The position numbers were made by a program, and so were the translations under genes. This document shows, in pieces, positions 54,691-62,728 of a stretch of 62,728 nt of DNA. Each line of letters starts with the position of its first letter. Position 1 is the stretch's first letter. This DNA is from Bryobacteraceae bacterium (lineage in GTDB: Bacteria > Acidobacteriota > Terriglobia > Bryobacterales > Bryobacteraceae). The stretch covers positions 1 through 62,728 of the forward strand of contig JACADU010000169.1 of NCBI GenBank assembly GCA_013388415.1. The letters run 5' to 3'. The notes under the pieces were generated by a model. It had not been told where the DNA came from. It was given only the letters and a program-made list of their open reading frames with translations, and made no database searches.

Positions 54691-55182
54691 ATGGCCGAAC
54701 GCCTCAAGCGCCAGGATATACAGATCTCGCTGGTGGACCGGCTGACCGACGCCGCCCCGAAGGAGCGCGCGGAGGCTCCGCTCACGCCCGCCCAGGCGGT
54801 CAGGCTCCTCCGAGCCGGGCTGCGCAGGGATCTCGAGTGGCTCCTCAACACGCGCCGCCGCATCGACGAGCCGCCCGAGGGCGCCAAGGAACTGCCCGCT
54901 TCACTATTCCTCTATGGCCTGCCTGACATGAGCGGCCGCGTGGTCGGAATCGGCAGGCAGCAAGAAGAGCTCGCACGCGAGATCGAAAAGGCGATCGCCA
55001 TCTTCGAGCCCCGCCTGAAGAACGTTTCCGTCAAGGCGTTCGAGGCGACCTCCGTCTCGCGCGTCCTGCGCTTCCAGATCGACGGATTGCTCCGTATCGA
55101 CCCCGGTCCCGAGCGCATCCAATTCGACACAACGCTGGAACTCGCCAGTGGTTCCTACCACGTGGAGGCGCGCGGTGCGTGA
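54691..55182 (+). CDS. tssE: Type VI secretion baseplate protein TssE (gp25-like)
   Basis: SLVDRLTDAAP...LRRDLEWLLNTRRRI...SLFLYGLPDMSGRVVG...LARE IEKAIAIFEPRLKNVSV. Confidence 0.93.
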   Translation: MAERLKRQDIQISLVDRLTDAAPKERAEAPLTPAQAVRLLRAGLRRDLEWLLNTRRRIDEPPEGAKELPASLFLYGLPDMSGRVVGIGRQQEELAREIEKAIAIFEPRLKNVSVKAFEATSVSRVLRFQIDGLLRIDPGPERIQFDTTLELASGSYHVEARGA

Positions 55183-57007
55183 GGAGCTGCTCCACTACTA
55201 CGAACGGGAGCTGGCCTATCTGCGCCAGCTCGGCGCCGAATTCGCCGGCAAGTATCCCAAAGTCGCCTCCCGCCTGCTGCTCGAGCCGTCGCGCTGTGAA
55301 GATCCGCACGTCGAACGCCTGCTGGAAGCGTTCGCCTTTCTGGCCGCGCGGCTCCACCTGAAGCTCGACGACGACTACCCCGAGTTCACGCAGTCGCTGC
55401 TGGAAATCGTGCTTCCGCAAGCCGTCCGCCCGGTGCCTTCGATGACCGTCGCCGAGTTCCAGATGGATCCCGAGCGGGGCCAGACCACGGGCTCGGTCCG
55501 CATTCCGAGAGGCTCCAAGGCGTTCACCCGCCCAGCCAGCGGCGTGCGGCTGGAGTTTAGGACCGGTTTCGACCTCGACCTCTGGCCGATCACCGTCTCG
55601 TCGGCCGCATGGGTCACCCCCGACAGGATCGAGAGCCCGTTCCGCAGTCCGGACGTTTCGGCGGCTCTGCGCATGGAACTCGCCGCCGGCCATGGCTCGT
55701 CATTCGCCGCATTTGCGCCGAAGTCGCTTCGCTTCTACCTCAACGGCGAAGCGAGCCTGACCTTTCCGCTTTACGAAATGCTGGTGGGCCGCTGCGTCCG
55801 CGTGTTGCTGCGCGACCTCACCCCCGGCTCCCGGCGCCCACCCGTTCTCTTGCCCGGCAGCACGGTCAAGCCGGCCGGCTTCGAGCAATCCGAGGCCCTC
55901 CTGCCCTATCCGCGCCGCTGCTTCGACGGCTACCGGCTCCTCCAGGAATACTTCGCGTTCCCGGAAAAGTTCCTCTTCATCGACCTGACGGGACTCGACG
56001 CTCTGGCCAATTTCGGCGAACGGGTTGAGATCGTGATGCTCTGCCGCGATTCCGGCAGAAGCGATTGGGAGCCCTTCCTGCAAAACGGGGTGTCGCCCAA
56101 GGCGCTGCGGCTGAACACCACGACTCTGGTGAACCTGTTTCCGCACACGGCCGACCCCGTTCCGGTCGACGATGCGCGTTTCGAGTATCCAATCGTGCCC
56201 GACGCCCGCAGACCGGACAGCTACGAGATCTACTCCATCGAGGAAATCGTGGGCACGACGCCCGACAGCGCCGACACGGTCCGCCTGGAGCCGTTCTATT
56301 CCATCAAGCACAGCTCGACGGGCCGCCAGGGGGAAGTCTTCTGGCACGCCATGCGGCGGACGCCACGGCTCTCGCTGGATGAAAGCACCGAGGTGTGGGT
56401 GACCGTCTGTGACCTCGCTGCGCGCCCGCAGCGCCCGCCGGTGGCCACGCTCACCGTGCGCTGCCTGTGCACGAATCGGGAGTTGCCCTCCCGCATGATG
56501 GTCGGCGACGAAAACGGCGACTTCGAATTGGAAAGCGCCGCGCCTGTCTCGCGCGTCGTCGCCCTGCGAAAACCGACGCCGACCGTGCGCCCGCCCATCG
56601 GCGGCGAAGCCCTCTGGCGCCTCATCTCGCATCTCTCTCTGAACTACCTCTCCCTCACCGAGGAGGGCAGCGACGCCCTGCGCGAGATTCTGCGGTTGTA
56701 CGCGGGCTCGCCCGGCGGCGGGGAACGGCAGATCGAAGGCATTAAAAACGTCACTTCGCGCCGCCACTTCGCGCGCGTCATCGGCGACTACGGCATCTCC
56801 TTCGTTCGCGGCATGCAGGTGCGCGTGGACCTTGACGAGGAGTTCTTCGTCGGATCCGGCGCTTACCTGTTCGGGGCCGTCCTCGACCGCTTTCTCGGCC
56901 TGTACGTGAATCTCAACGGCTTCTCTCAGCTCGAGGTCTGGAGCCGCCAGCGAAAGGAGGCGCTCGGCCGATGGCCCGCAAGGTCCGGCTACGGGATTCT
57001 GCTCTGA
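55175..57007 (+). CDS. tssF: Type VI secretion baseplate protein TssF
   Basis: VREELLHYYERELAYLRQLGAEFAGKYPKVASRLLLEPSRCEDPHVERLLEAFAFLAARLHLKLDDDYPEFTQSLLEIVLPQAVRPVPSMTV; GTG start at 55175. Confidence 0.96.
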   Translation: MREELLHYYERELAYLRQLGAEFAGKYPKVASRLLLEPSRCEDPHVERLLEAFAFLAARLHLKLDDDYPEFTQSLLEIVLPQAVRPVPSMTVAEFQMDPERGQTTGSVRIPRGSKAFTRPASGVRLEFRTGFDLDLWPITVSSAAWVTPDRIESPFRSPDVSAALRMELAAGHGSSFAAFAPKSLRFYLNGEASLTFPLYEMLVGRCVRVLLRDLTPGSRRPPVLLPGSTVKPAGFEQSEALLPYPRRCFDGYRLLQEYFAFPEKFLFIDLTGLDALANFGERVEIVMLCRDSGRSDWEPFLQNGVSPKALRLNTTTLVNLFPHTADPVPVDDARFEYPIVPDARRPDSYEIYSIEEIVGTTPDSADTVRLEPFYSIKHSSTGRQGEVFWHAMRRTPRLSLDESTEVWVTVCDLAARPQRPPVATLTVRCLCTNRELPSRMMVGDENGDFELESAAPVSRVVALRKPTPTVRPPIGGEALWRLISHLSLNYLSLTEEGSDALREILRLYAGSPGGGERQIEGIKNVTSRRHFARVIGDYGISFVRGMQVRVDLDEEFFVGSGAYLFGAVLDRFLGLYVNLNGFSQLEVWSRQRKEALGRWPARSGYGILL

Positions 57008-58062
57008 AGCAGCGCGCCCCGCATGGCGAGGCTCACGCGACAGCCCTGTTGCTGCCGCAAACCGAGCGGCTGCCCGCGCGCATGAAGGAGACGCCTCAGG
57101 AATACCGCTTCTTCCAGGCGGTGCGCCTGCTGACGCGGCTGCTTTCTCCAAGGGAACCCATCGGCAGATTCAGCAGCCCCGGCGCCGAGGCAGTGCGCTT
57201 CAGTTCTCATCAGACCCTGGCCTTCCCCCCCAGCGAGATCCGCACACTGGAGGTCGCCGACGACCGCCCCGCCGCGATGAGCGTCAACTGCTTCGGCATC
57301 AGCGGACCCGCCGGCGAGATGCCGAACCTGTTTACGGCTTACCTGATCGAAAGGCAGACCTACGGCGACAGGAGCCTGACGGAGTTCCTCGACATCTTTA
57401 ACCACCGGCTGGTCTCGCTGCTCTACCGCGCCTGGGAGAAACACCGCTTTCAGTTCCCCTATGAGCGCGGGGAGTCTGACGGGATCGACCGCTACCTCCC
57501 GCACTTTTACGGCATGGGCTCGCCTGCGCTCGCGGACCGTTTGGATGTCTCCGACGAGAGCCTGAAGTATTACACCGGCCTTCTTTCGCAGCTTCCGCGG
57601 TCCGCCTCGGCGCTCCAGCGGCTGCTTGAGGATTACTTCGAAGTCCCCGTGGAGGTCGTTCAGTTTGTGGGGCAGTGGCGGAAACTCGACGAATCCACTC
57701 TCTGCCGGCTGGAGGACGAGCCTGAACTCGCGCCCTCCTCGCGGCTCGGCTTCGGGGCTGTGGCGGGCGACGAAGTCTGGGATCCGCAGTCGACGGCTTG
57801 CCTGCGGCTCGGCCCGCTCTCCTTGAAGCAGTACCGCGAGTTTCTGCCGGGCGGCAGCGCTTTCAAGGCGCTAGCCTCCCTGGCGCGCTTCTTCAGCCGC
57901 GGTGAAATCGATTTCCAGGTTCGGCTCGTTCTCAAGCGCGACGAAGCGCCCGGCGTCCGGCTGGGCGAAGAAGGCGCGGAGGCGCCGCGGCTGGGTTGGG
58001 TCAGTTGGATTAAGAATAAACCGATGGGGCGCGATCCAGAAGACGCCCTCTTCGAGCTCTGA
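56971..58062 (+). CDS. tssG: Type VI secretion baseplate protein TssG
   Basis: EYRFFQAVRLLTRLLSPREPIGRFSSPGAEAVRFSSHQTLAFPPSEIRTLEV...VNCFGISGPAGEMPNLFTAYLIERQTYGDRSLTEFLDIFNHRLVSLLYRAWEKHRF. Confidence 0.95.
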   Translation: MARKVRLRDSALKQRAPHGEAHATALLLPQTERLPARMKETPQEYRFFQAVRLLTRLLSPREPIGRFSSPGAEAVRFSSHQTLAFPPSEIRTLEVADDRPAAMSVNCFGISGPAGEMPNLFTAYLIERQTYGDRSLTEFLDIFNHRLVSLLYRAWEKHRFQFPYERGESDGIDRYLPHFYGMGSPALADRLDVSDESLKYYTGLLSQLPRSASALQRLLEDYFEVPVEVVQFVGQWRKLDESTLCRLEDEPELAPSSRLGFGAVAGDEVWDPQSTACLRLGPLSLKQYREFLPGGSAFKALASLARFFSRGEIDFQVRLVLKRDEAPGVRLGEEGAEAPRLGWVSWIKNKPMGRDPEDALFEL

Positions 58063-58072
58063 AAGGTCCATC

Positions 58073-60709
58073 ATGAGCGTCAATCTCAAGTCACTCATTT
58101 CGAAATTGAACGATACCTCGCGCAGGGCTCTGGAGTCCGCCGCCGGGCTGTGCGTTGCGCGAACCCACTACAACGTTGAAATCGAGCACTTCCTGCTCCG
58201 GCTGCTCGAAAACACCGACGACGATTCCAGCCGCATCTTCCACCACTTCGGAATCGATCCTTCCCGCCTGCACGGGGAGCTCAACAAAGCGCTCGACAAG
58301 CTCAAGCGCGGCAACGCGCGCACGCCCGCTTTCAGCGAGCAACTGGTGCAGATGTTCGACGAAGCCTGGACTCTGGGCTCGCTCGAATACGGCGCCACCT
58401 CCATCCGGACCGGCCACGCGATCCTCGCCCTAACCCAGAACGCGGGGCTCTGGCGGATGGTCCGGGAGTCTTCCCGCGAGATCGGGCGCATTGATCCCGT
58501 TCAGCTCAAGAACATGTTCGCCCAGATCGTGGCCGGCTCCGAGGAGGACGCCGCGGGCGGCGCGGAGGCCGCCGGCGAGGGCCCCGCCGGCGAAGGCCCC
58601 GCGATCCCAAAACCCACCGGCAAAACCCCCAACCTCGATCAGTTCACGGTCGATCTCACGGCCCAGGCCAAGGCGGGCAAGATCGACCCGGTCCTCGGCC
58701 GCGACGCCGAGGTCAGGCAGGTCGTCGATATCCTCATGCGCCGCCGCCAGAACAACCCGATTCTCACTGGCGAGGCTGGCGTCGGCAAAACGGCCGTCGT
58801 CGAAGGCTTCGCGCGGCGGGTGGCCGACGGCGACGTGCCGCCGCCTCTGCAAAACGTCACCATCCGCAGCCTCGACCTCGCCCTGCTGCAAGCCGGCGCC
58901 GGCGTCAAAGGCGAGTTCGAGAACCGCCTGAAGGGCCTGATCGAGGAAGTCAAGTCATCCCCCACGCCGATCATTCTGTTCATCGACGAAGCCCACACCA
59001 TGATCGGCGCAGGCGGGCAGGCCGGGCAGAACGACGCCGCCAATCTCCTGAAGCCCGCCCTGGCCCGCGGCGAGCTCCGCACCATCGCTGCGACGACGTG
59101 GTCGGAGTACAAGAAATACTTCGAAAAGGACCCCGCGCTCGCCCGCCGCTTCCAGGTGGTCAAGGTGGAGGAACCCACCGAGGAGGTCTGCGCCACCATG
59201 CTGCGCGGCATCGCCTCGGCGCTCGAGAAACACCACGGCGTCCGCATTCTCGACGAAGGGCTGGAGGCCGCCGTCCGGCTCTCTCATCGCTACCTCACCG
59301 GCAGACAACTCCCCGACAAAGCCGTCAGCGTGCTGGACACCGCCTGCGCGCGCCTCGCTCTCGGCCAGAACTCCACCCCGCCCCCCATCGAAGACCTCCA
59401 GCGCCTTCTCGACGACATTGCCGTCCAGAAGCGCGTCCTGGAACGCGAGGCCGCCGCCGGCGCCAACCACGCCGAGCGCCTCGCCGCCATCGACGCGCAG
59501 CGAGTTGCCGCCGAAACCAGGCTGGCCGAGCTCAAGGCTCGCTGGGAGACCGAGGCTTCGCTCGTCAAGCGCCTGCGCGACCTCCGCGCACAGCTCGAGC
59601 CCGGCGACGCCGCCGACGGCGACGCTCTGCGCGCCGAATTGGAGAAACTCTCGGCCGAACTCGCCGCCCTCCAGGGCGAGACCCCGCTCATGCGCGTCTG
59701 CGTCGACGCCCAGATTGTCGGCGAGGTCGTCTCCGCCTGGACCGGCATTCCCATCGGCAAGATGGTTAAGAACGAGATCGAGATGACCCTCAACCTGGCC
59801 AAGTTGATGGGCCAGCGAGTCATCGGCCAGGATCACGCCCTTGAGGCCATCGCGCAGCGCGTCCAGACCTCCAAGGCGGGCATGGAAGACCCCGTTAAGC
59901 CCATCGGCGTCTTCCTCCTGGTCGGTCCCAGCGGCGTCGGCAAGACCGAAACCGCCCTTGCCCTCGCCGACCTCTACTACGGCGGCGAGCGCAGCCTCAT
60001 CACCATCAACATGAGCGAGTTCCAGGAGGCTCATACCGTCTCCACCCTGAAGGGGTCGCCTCCGGGCTACGTCGGCTACGGCGAGGGCGGCGTCCTCACG
60101 GAAGCCGTCCGCCGCAGGCCCTATTCCGTCGTGCTGCTCGACGAAGTGGAAAAGGCCCACCCCGACGTCCTCGAGCTCTTCTACCAGGTCTTCGACAAGG
60201 GCATGATGGAAGATGGAGAGGGCCGGGAGATCAGCTTCAAGAACACCATCATCCTGCTGACCTCCAACGCCGCCACTGAGAGCATGATGAAGCTGATGGC
60301 CGATCCCGAAACCATGCCCTCGCCCGCCGGCATCGTGAAAGCCTTGAAACCGGAATTGGACAAGGTCTTCAAGCCGGCGTTCCTCGGCCGGCTGACCATC
60401 GTTCCCTTCTACCCCGTGCGCGACGAGGCCTTGCGGACGATCATCCGCCTGAAACTCGGCAAAGTCCGCCGCCGCTTGAGCGAAACTCACAAGATCGCTC
60501 TCGATTGGGACGACTCCGTCATTTCCGCCATCGAGTCCCGGTCCACCGAAGTCGAAAGCGGCGCCCGCAACATCGACAATATCCTCAGCAACAGTGTCCT
60601 GCCCGAGATTTCGCGCCGTCTGCTGACGGCCATGGCCGAGGGCCAGAAGCCTTCCAGCTTCCGCATCAGCGCGAGCGAGAGCGGGGAATTCGTCTACAAC
60701 ACGGTCTAA
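58073..60709 (+). CDS. clpV: Type VI secretion ATPase TssH (ClpV)
   Basis: MSVNLKSLISKLNDTSRRALESAAGLCVARTHYNVEIEHFLLRLLE; two AAA+ modules (ILTGEAGVGKTAVVEGFARRV; LLVGPSGVGKTETALALADLYYGGERSLITINMSEFQEAHTVSTLKGSPPGYVGYGEGG). Confidence 0.96.
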   Translation: MSVNLKSLISKLNDTSRRALESAAGLCVARTHYNVEIEHFLLRLLENTDDDSSRIFHHFGIDPSRLHGELNKALDKLKRGNARTPAFSEQLVQMFDEAWTLGSLEYGATSIRTGHAILALTQNAGLWRMVRESSREIGRIDPVQLKNMFAQIVAGSEEDAAGGAEAAGEGPAGEGPAIPKPTGKTPNLDQFTVDLTAQAKAGKIDPVLGRDAEVRQVVDILMRRRQNNPILTGEAGVGKTAVVEGFARRVADGDVPPPLQNVTIRSLDLALLQAGAGVKGEFENRLKGLIEEVKSSPTPIILFIDEAHTMIGAGGQAGQNDAANLLKPALARGELRTIAATTWSEYKKYFEKDPALARRFQVVKVEEPTEEVCATMLRGIASALEKHHGVRILDEGLEAAVRLSHRYLTGRQLPDKAVSVLDTACARLALGQNSTPPPIEDLQRLLDDIAVQKRVLEREAAAGANHAERLAAIDAQRVAAETRLAELKARWETEASLVKRLRDLRAQLEPGDAADGDALRAELEKLSAELAALQGETPLMRVCVDAQIVGEVVSAWTGIPIGKMVKNEIEMTLNLAKLMGQRVIGQDHALEAIAQRVQTSKAGMEDPVKPIGVFLLVGPSGVGKTETALALADLYYGGERSLITINMSEFQEAHTVSTLKGSPPGYVGYGEGGVLTEAVRRRPYSVVLLDEVEKAHPDVLELFYQVFDKGMMEDGEGREISFKNTIILLTSNAATESMMKLMADPETMPSPAGIVKALKPELDKVFKPAFLGRLTIVPFYPVRDEALRTIIRLKLGKVRRRLSETHKIALDWDDSVISAIESRSTEVESGARNIDNILSNSVLPEISRRLLTAMAEGQKPSSFRISASESGEFVYNTV

Positions 60710-60733
60710 ACCACCACTGATCGGAGGCGCGCT

Positions 60734-62728
60734 ATGGCTGACATTCGCAGAATCGCCGAACTTCCCATCGAAACCCCTCTGGGCGACGATGCCGTGACAC
60801 TCGTTTCCATCGACGGCACTGAGAAGATCTCGGACCTATTTCACTTCACGCTCAAGCTCGCCTCCGAAGACGCCAACATCGATCTCAACCGCCTCGTCGG
60901 CAAAGCGCTCAACTTCGGCATCCGGACCCGCGACAGAGAAGAAGTCCGCTGGTGGAACGGCTACGTCTCCCGCGCCCGGGCTCTGCCCGAAACCGACCAG
61001 GTTTACTTCTACGAAGTCGAAGTCGTCCCCTGGCTCTGGTTCCTCACCAAGACCTCTGATTGCGTTGTCCACCAGGAAAAAAAGGTTCTCGACATCGTCA
61101 AGGACGTGTTTCGCAAATACAGTTTTCAGGACTTTGAGGACCGGACTGAAGATCAGTACACCAAGTGGGAGTACTGCACCCAATACCGCGAGAGCGCATT
61201 CAGTTTCGTCAGCCGGCTCATGGAGTCCGAGGGGATTTTCTACTTCTTCAGGCACGAGAAAGGCAAGCACACCCTGGTCATGGCGGACCGTTCAACCGTG
61301 TTCCAGCCAAGCAAACATCAGGAAACCGTGAAGATGCGTCATGCGTTTGGAGCGGGCGCCCGCCGCTCCGAGGACATGATCCTCAAATGGGAATTTCACT
61401 CGGCGTTCCGCTCCGGCAAGTATACGCATTGGGACTACAACTTTCTCAAGCCCGAGAATCCCCTGCGCGCCGAGATGCCGGCCAAACGGAAGAAAGAAGC
61501 CGCTTCGAAGTACGAAATCTACGACTATCCCGGCGAATACGAGGAGCACCAGGACGGCGACGACTGGGCGCGGCTGCGGATGGAATCCGAAGAGCTCGAG
61601 AATGAAGTCTGCCGGGCGGAAAGCGACGTCCGCGCCCTCTCGGCCGGATGCAAGTTCAACTTCACCGATCACGACCGCCGCGACCAGAACAAGACCTACT
61701 ACATCACTGAAATCCGCCACGAAGCCAAGGAAGCCGGGCTTTACGGCGGCTCCAAAGAGGGCCCGGCTGAGTACAAGAACACTTTTTCCTGCCTCGACGT
61801 GAATGTCCAGTACCGCCCCGAGCGGAAGACGCCCAAACACATCATGCGCGGCGTGCAGACCGCGACCGTTGTCGGTCCGAAAGGCGAGGAGATCTACACC
61901 GACGAGTACGGCCGCGTGAAGGTTCAATTCCATTGGGATCGTCTCGGCAAGAGGGATCAGGACAGCTCATGCTGGATGCGGGTCTCGCATGATCTGGCCG
62001 GCAAGGGCTTCGGAGCCGTTTTCCTGCCCCGTGTCGGGCAGGAGGTGCTGGTCCATTTCATCGAGGGCGATCCCGACAGGCCGATCATCACCGGACGCGT
62101 CTACAACGCCAGCCAGACCCACCCCTGGGATTTGCCCAAGAACAAAAACTGGTCCGGAGTGCGCACGCGCTCAACCAAGGGCGGCGGCGCGGAGAACTAC
62201 AACGAGATCCGCTTCGACGACACCAAGGGCGCCGAGGTCTTCGCCATGCATGCCGAGCGCGACATGCAGATCTCGGTCGAGCGAAACATGCTGATTCAGG
62301 TGGACAAGGACTGCCACGAGGCGATTCTCGGCGAGCGGCGCCAGTCCATCCAGAAGAACAACAGCGTCACCATCGAAGGCAACCACGCCGAAAAGATCTC
62401 GGGCTCGAAATCGACCAAGGTGAACGGATCGGTCGAACTCGACGCCGACGGCAACGTGACCGTCAAGGCCGGCGGCAACATCACCATCAAAGCCGGCGGC
62501 TCCATGACGATTGAGGCGGGAACCTCCATCACCATCAAAGCGGGCAGCGGACGGATCACCGTCGGAGCGATGGGCGTAACGGCCGACGGATCGATGGTGA
62601 TGCTCAATTGCGGCTCTCCCGACATGTCGATGCCGAACATGCCGTTGGGCAAGTCGCCCAGCGCGCCGGAACTGATCGAGAAGCTGAAGGCGGGCGCGCT
62701 TGGAGGCGCCGGCGGCGCGGCTGCCGGC
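60734..62728 (+). CDS. vgrG: Type VI secretion spike protein VgrG (TssI), 3' end cut by window edge
   Basis: Frame open from ATG 60734 to the last base: MADIRRIAELPIETPLGDDAVTLVSIDGTEKISDLFHFTLKLASEDANIDLNRLVGK...WMRVSHDLAGKGFGAVFLPRVGQEVLVHFIEGDPDRPIITGRVYN...DADGNVTVKAGGNITIKAGGSMTIEAGTSITIKAG. Not in the ORF track, probably because it has no stop in the window. Confidence 0.95.
   Translation, partial: MADIRRIAELPIETPLGDDAVTLVSIDGTEKISDLFHFTLKLASEDANIDLNRLVGKALNFGIRTRDREEVRWWNGYVSRARALPETDQVYFYEVEVVPWLWFLTKTSDCVVHQEKKVLDIVKDVFRKYSFQDFEDRTEDQYTKWEYCTQYRESAFSFVSRLMESEGIFYFFRHEKGKHTLVMADRSTVFQPSKHQETVKMRHAFGAGARRSEDMILKWEFHSAFRSGKYTHWDYNFLKPENPLRAEMPAKRKKEAASKYEIYDYPGEYEEHQDGDDWARLRMESEELENEVCRAESDVRALSAGCKFNFTDHDRRDQNKTYYITEIRHEAKEAGLYGGSKEGPAEYKNTFSCLDVNVQYRPERKTPKHIMRGVQTATVVGPKGEEIYTDEYGRVKVQFHWDRLGKRDQDSSCWMRVSHDLAGKGFGAVFLPRVGQEVLVHFIEGDPDRPIITGRVYNASQTHPWDLPKNKNWSGVRTRSTKGGGAENYNEIRFDDTKGAEVFAMHAERDMQISVERNMLIQVDKDCHEAILGERRQSIQKNNSVTIEGNHAEKISGSKSTKVNGSVELDADGNVTVKAGGNITIKAGGSMTIEAGTSITIKAGSGRITVGAMGVTADGSMVMLNCGSPDMSMPNMPLGKSPSAPELIEKLKAGALGGAGGAAAG

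Noticed and set aside
58955-60490. 511-aa minus-strand ORF
   Set aside because: Antisense to clpV, His/Gly/Asp-biased composition with no recognisable domain.
36928-62728. Contractile prophage or eCIS instead of T6SS
   Set aside because: Presence of tssL, tssM, tssK, tssF/G, clpV and Hcp/VgrG is diagnostic for T6SS; no phage capsid, portal or terminase genes seen.
1-62728. Insertion sequences, integrases or anti-phage defence islands
   Set aside because: No transposase, integrase, restriction or known defence domain recognised in any translated frame I read.

Overview
GC-rich chromosomal window of about 62.7 kb. Gene content suggests an Acidobacteriota (Bryobacter/Solibacter-like) bacterium; this is inferred from a large Oar-like TonB-dependent receptor, sulfatases, an acidobacterial-type regulator domain and lpxD. 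Bases 1-36 kb carry mostly ordinary metabolic and housekeeping genes: a UvrD helicase with an embedded DnaQ-like exonuclease, two sulfatases, lpxD, a LOG protein, a SpoIIE-type phosphatase, a K+ channel, nnr, tsaE, an AI-2E transporter, a LmbE deacetylase, tRNA-Thr(CGT), a flippase, purM/purN, three tandem amidohydrolase-like genes and dtd. From about 37-40 kb to the window edge lies a type VI secretion system: two tssK paralogues, tssL, tssM, tssB, tssC, two hcp genes, tagJ/impE, tssA, tssE, tssF, tssG, clpV and a vgrG cut by the edge. The most interesting signals are: (1) an antisense gene between the two tssK paralogues, encoding a degenerate kinase-N-lobe-like domain, a Pro/Ala-rich region with a repeated GEFT[RK][ML]FG motif and a C-terminal TM helix; (2) a 1036-aa unrecognised protein divergent from the T6SS; (3) three in-frame TAG codons in two otherwise open reading frames, at 33.2 kb (amidohydrolase) and 36.1-36.4 kb (small ORF); (4) a tandem of amidohydrolase-like proteins in which only the TAG-interrupted member keeps the HxH metal motif. 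All calls were made by eye from the sequence and supplied ORF translations; no database search was run.
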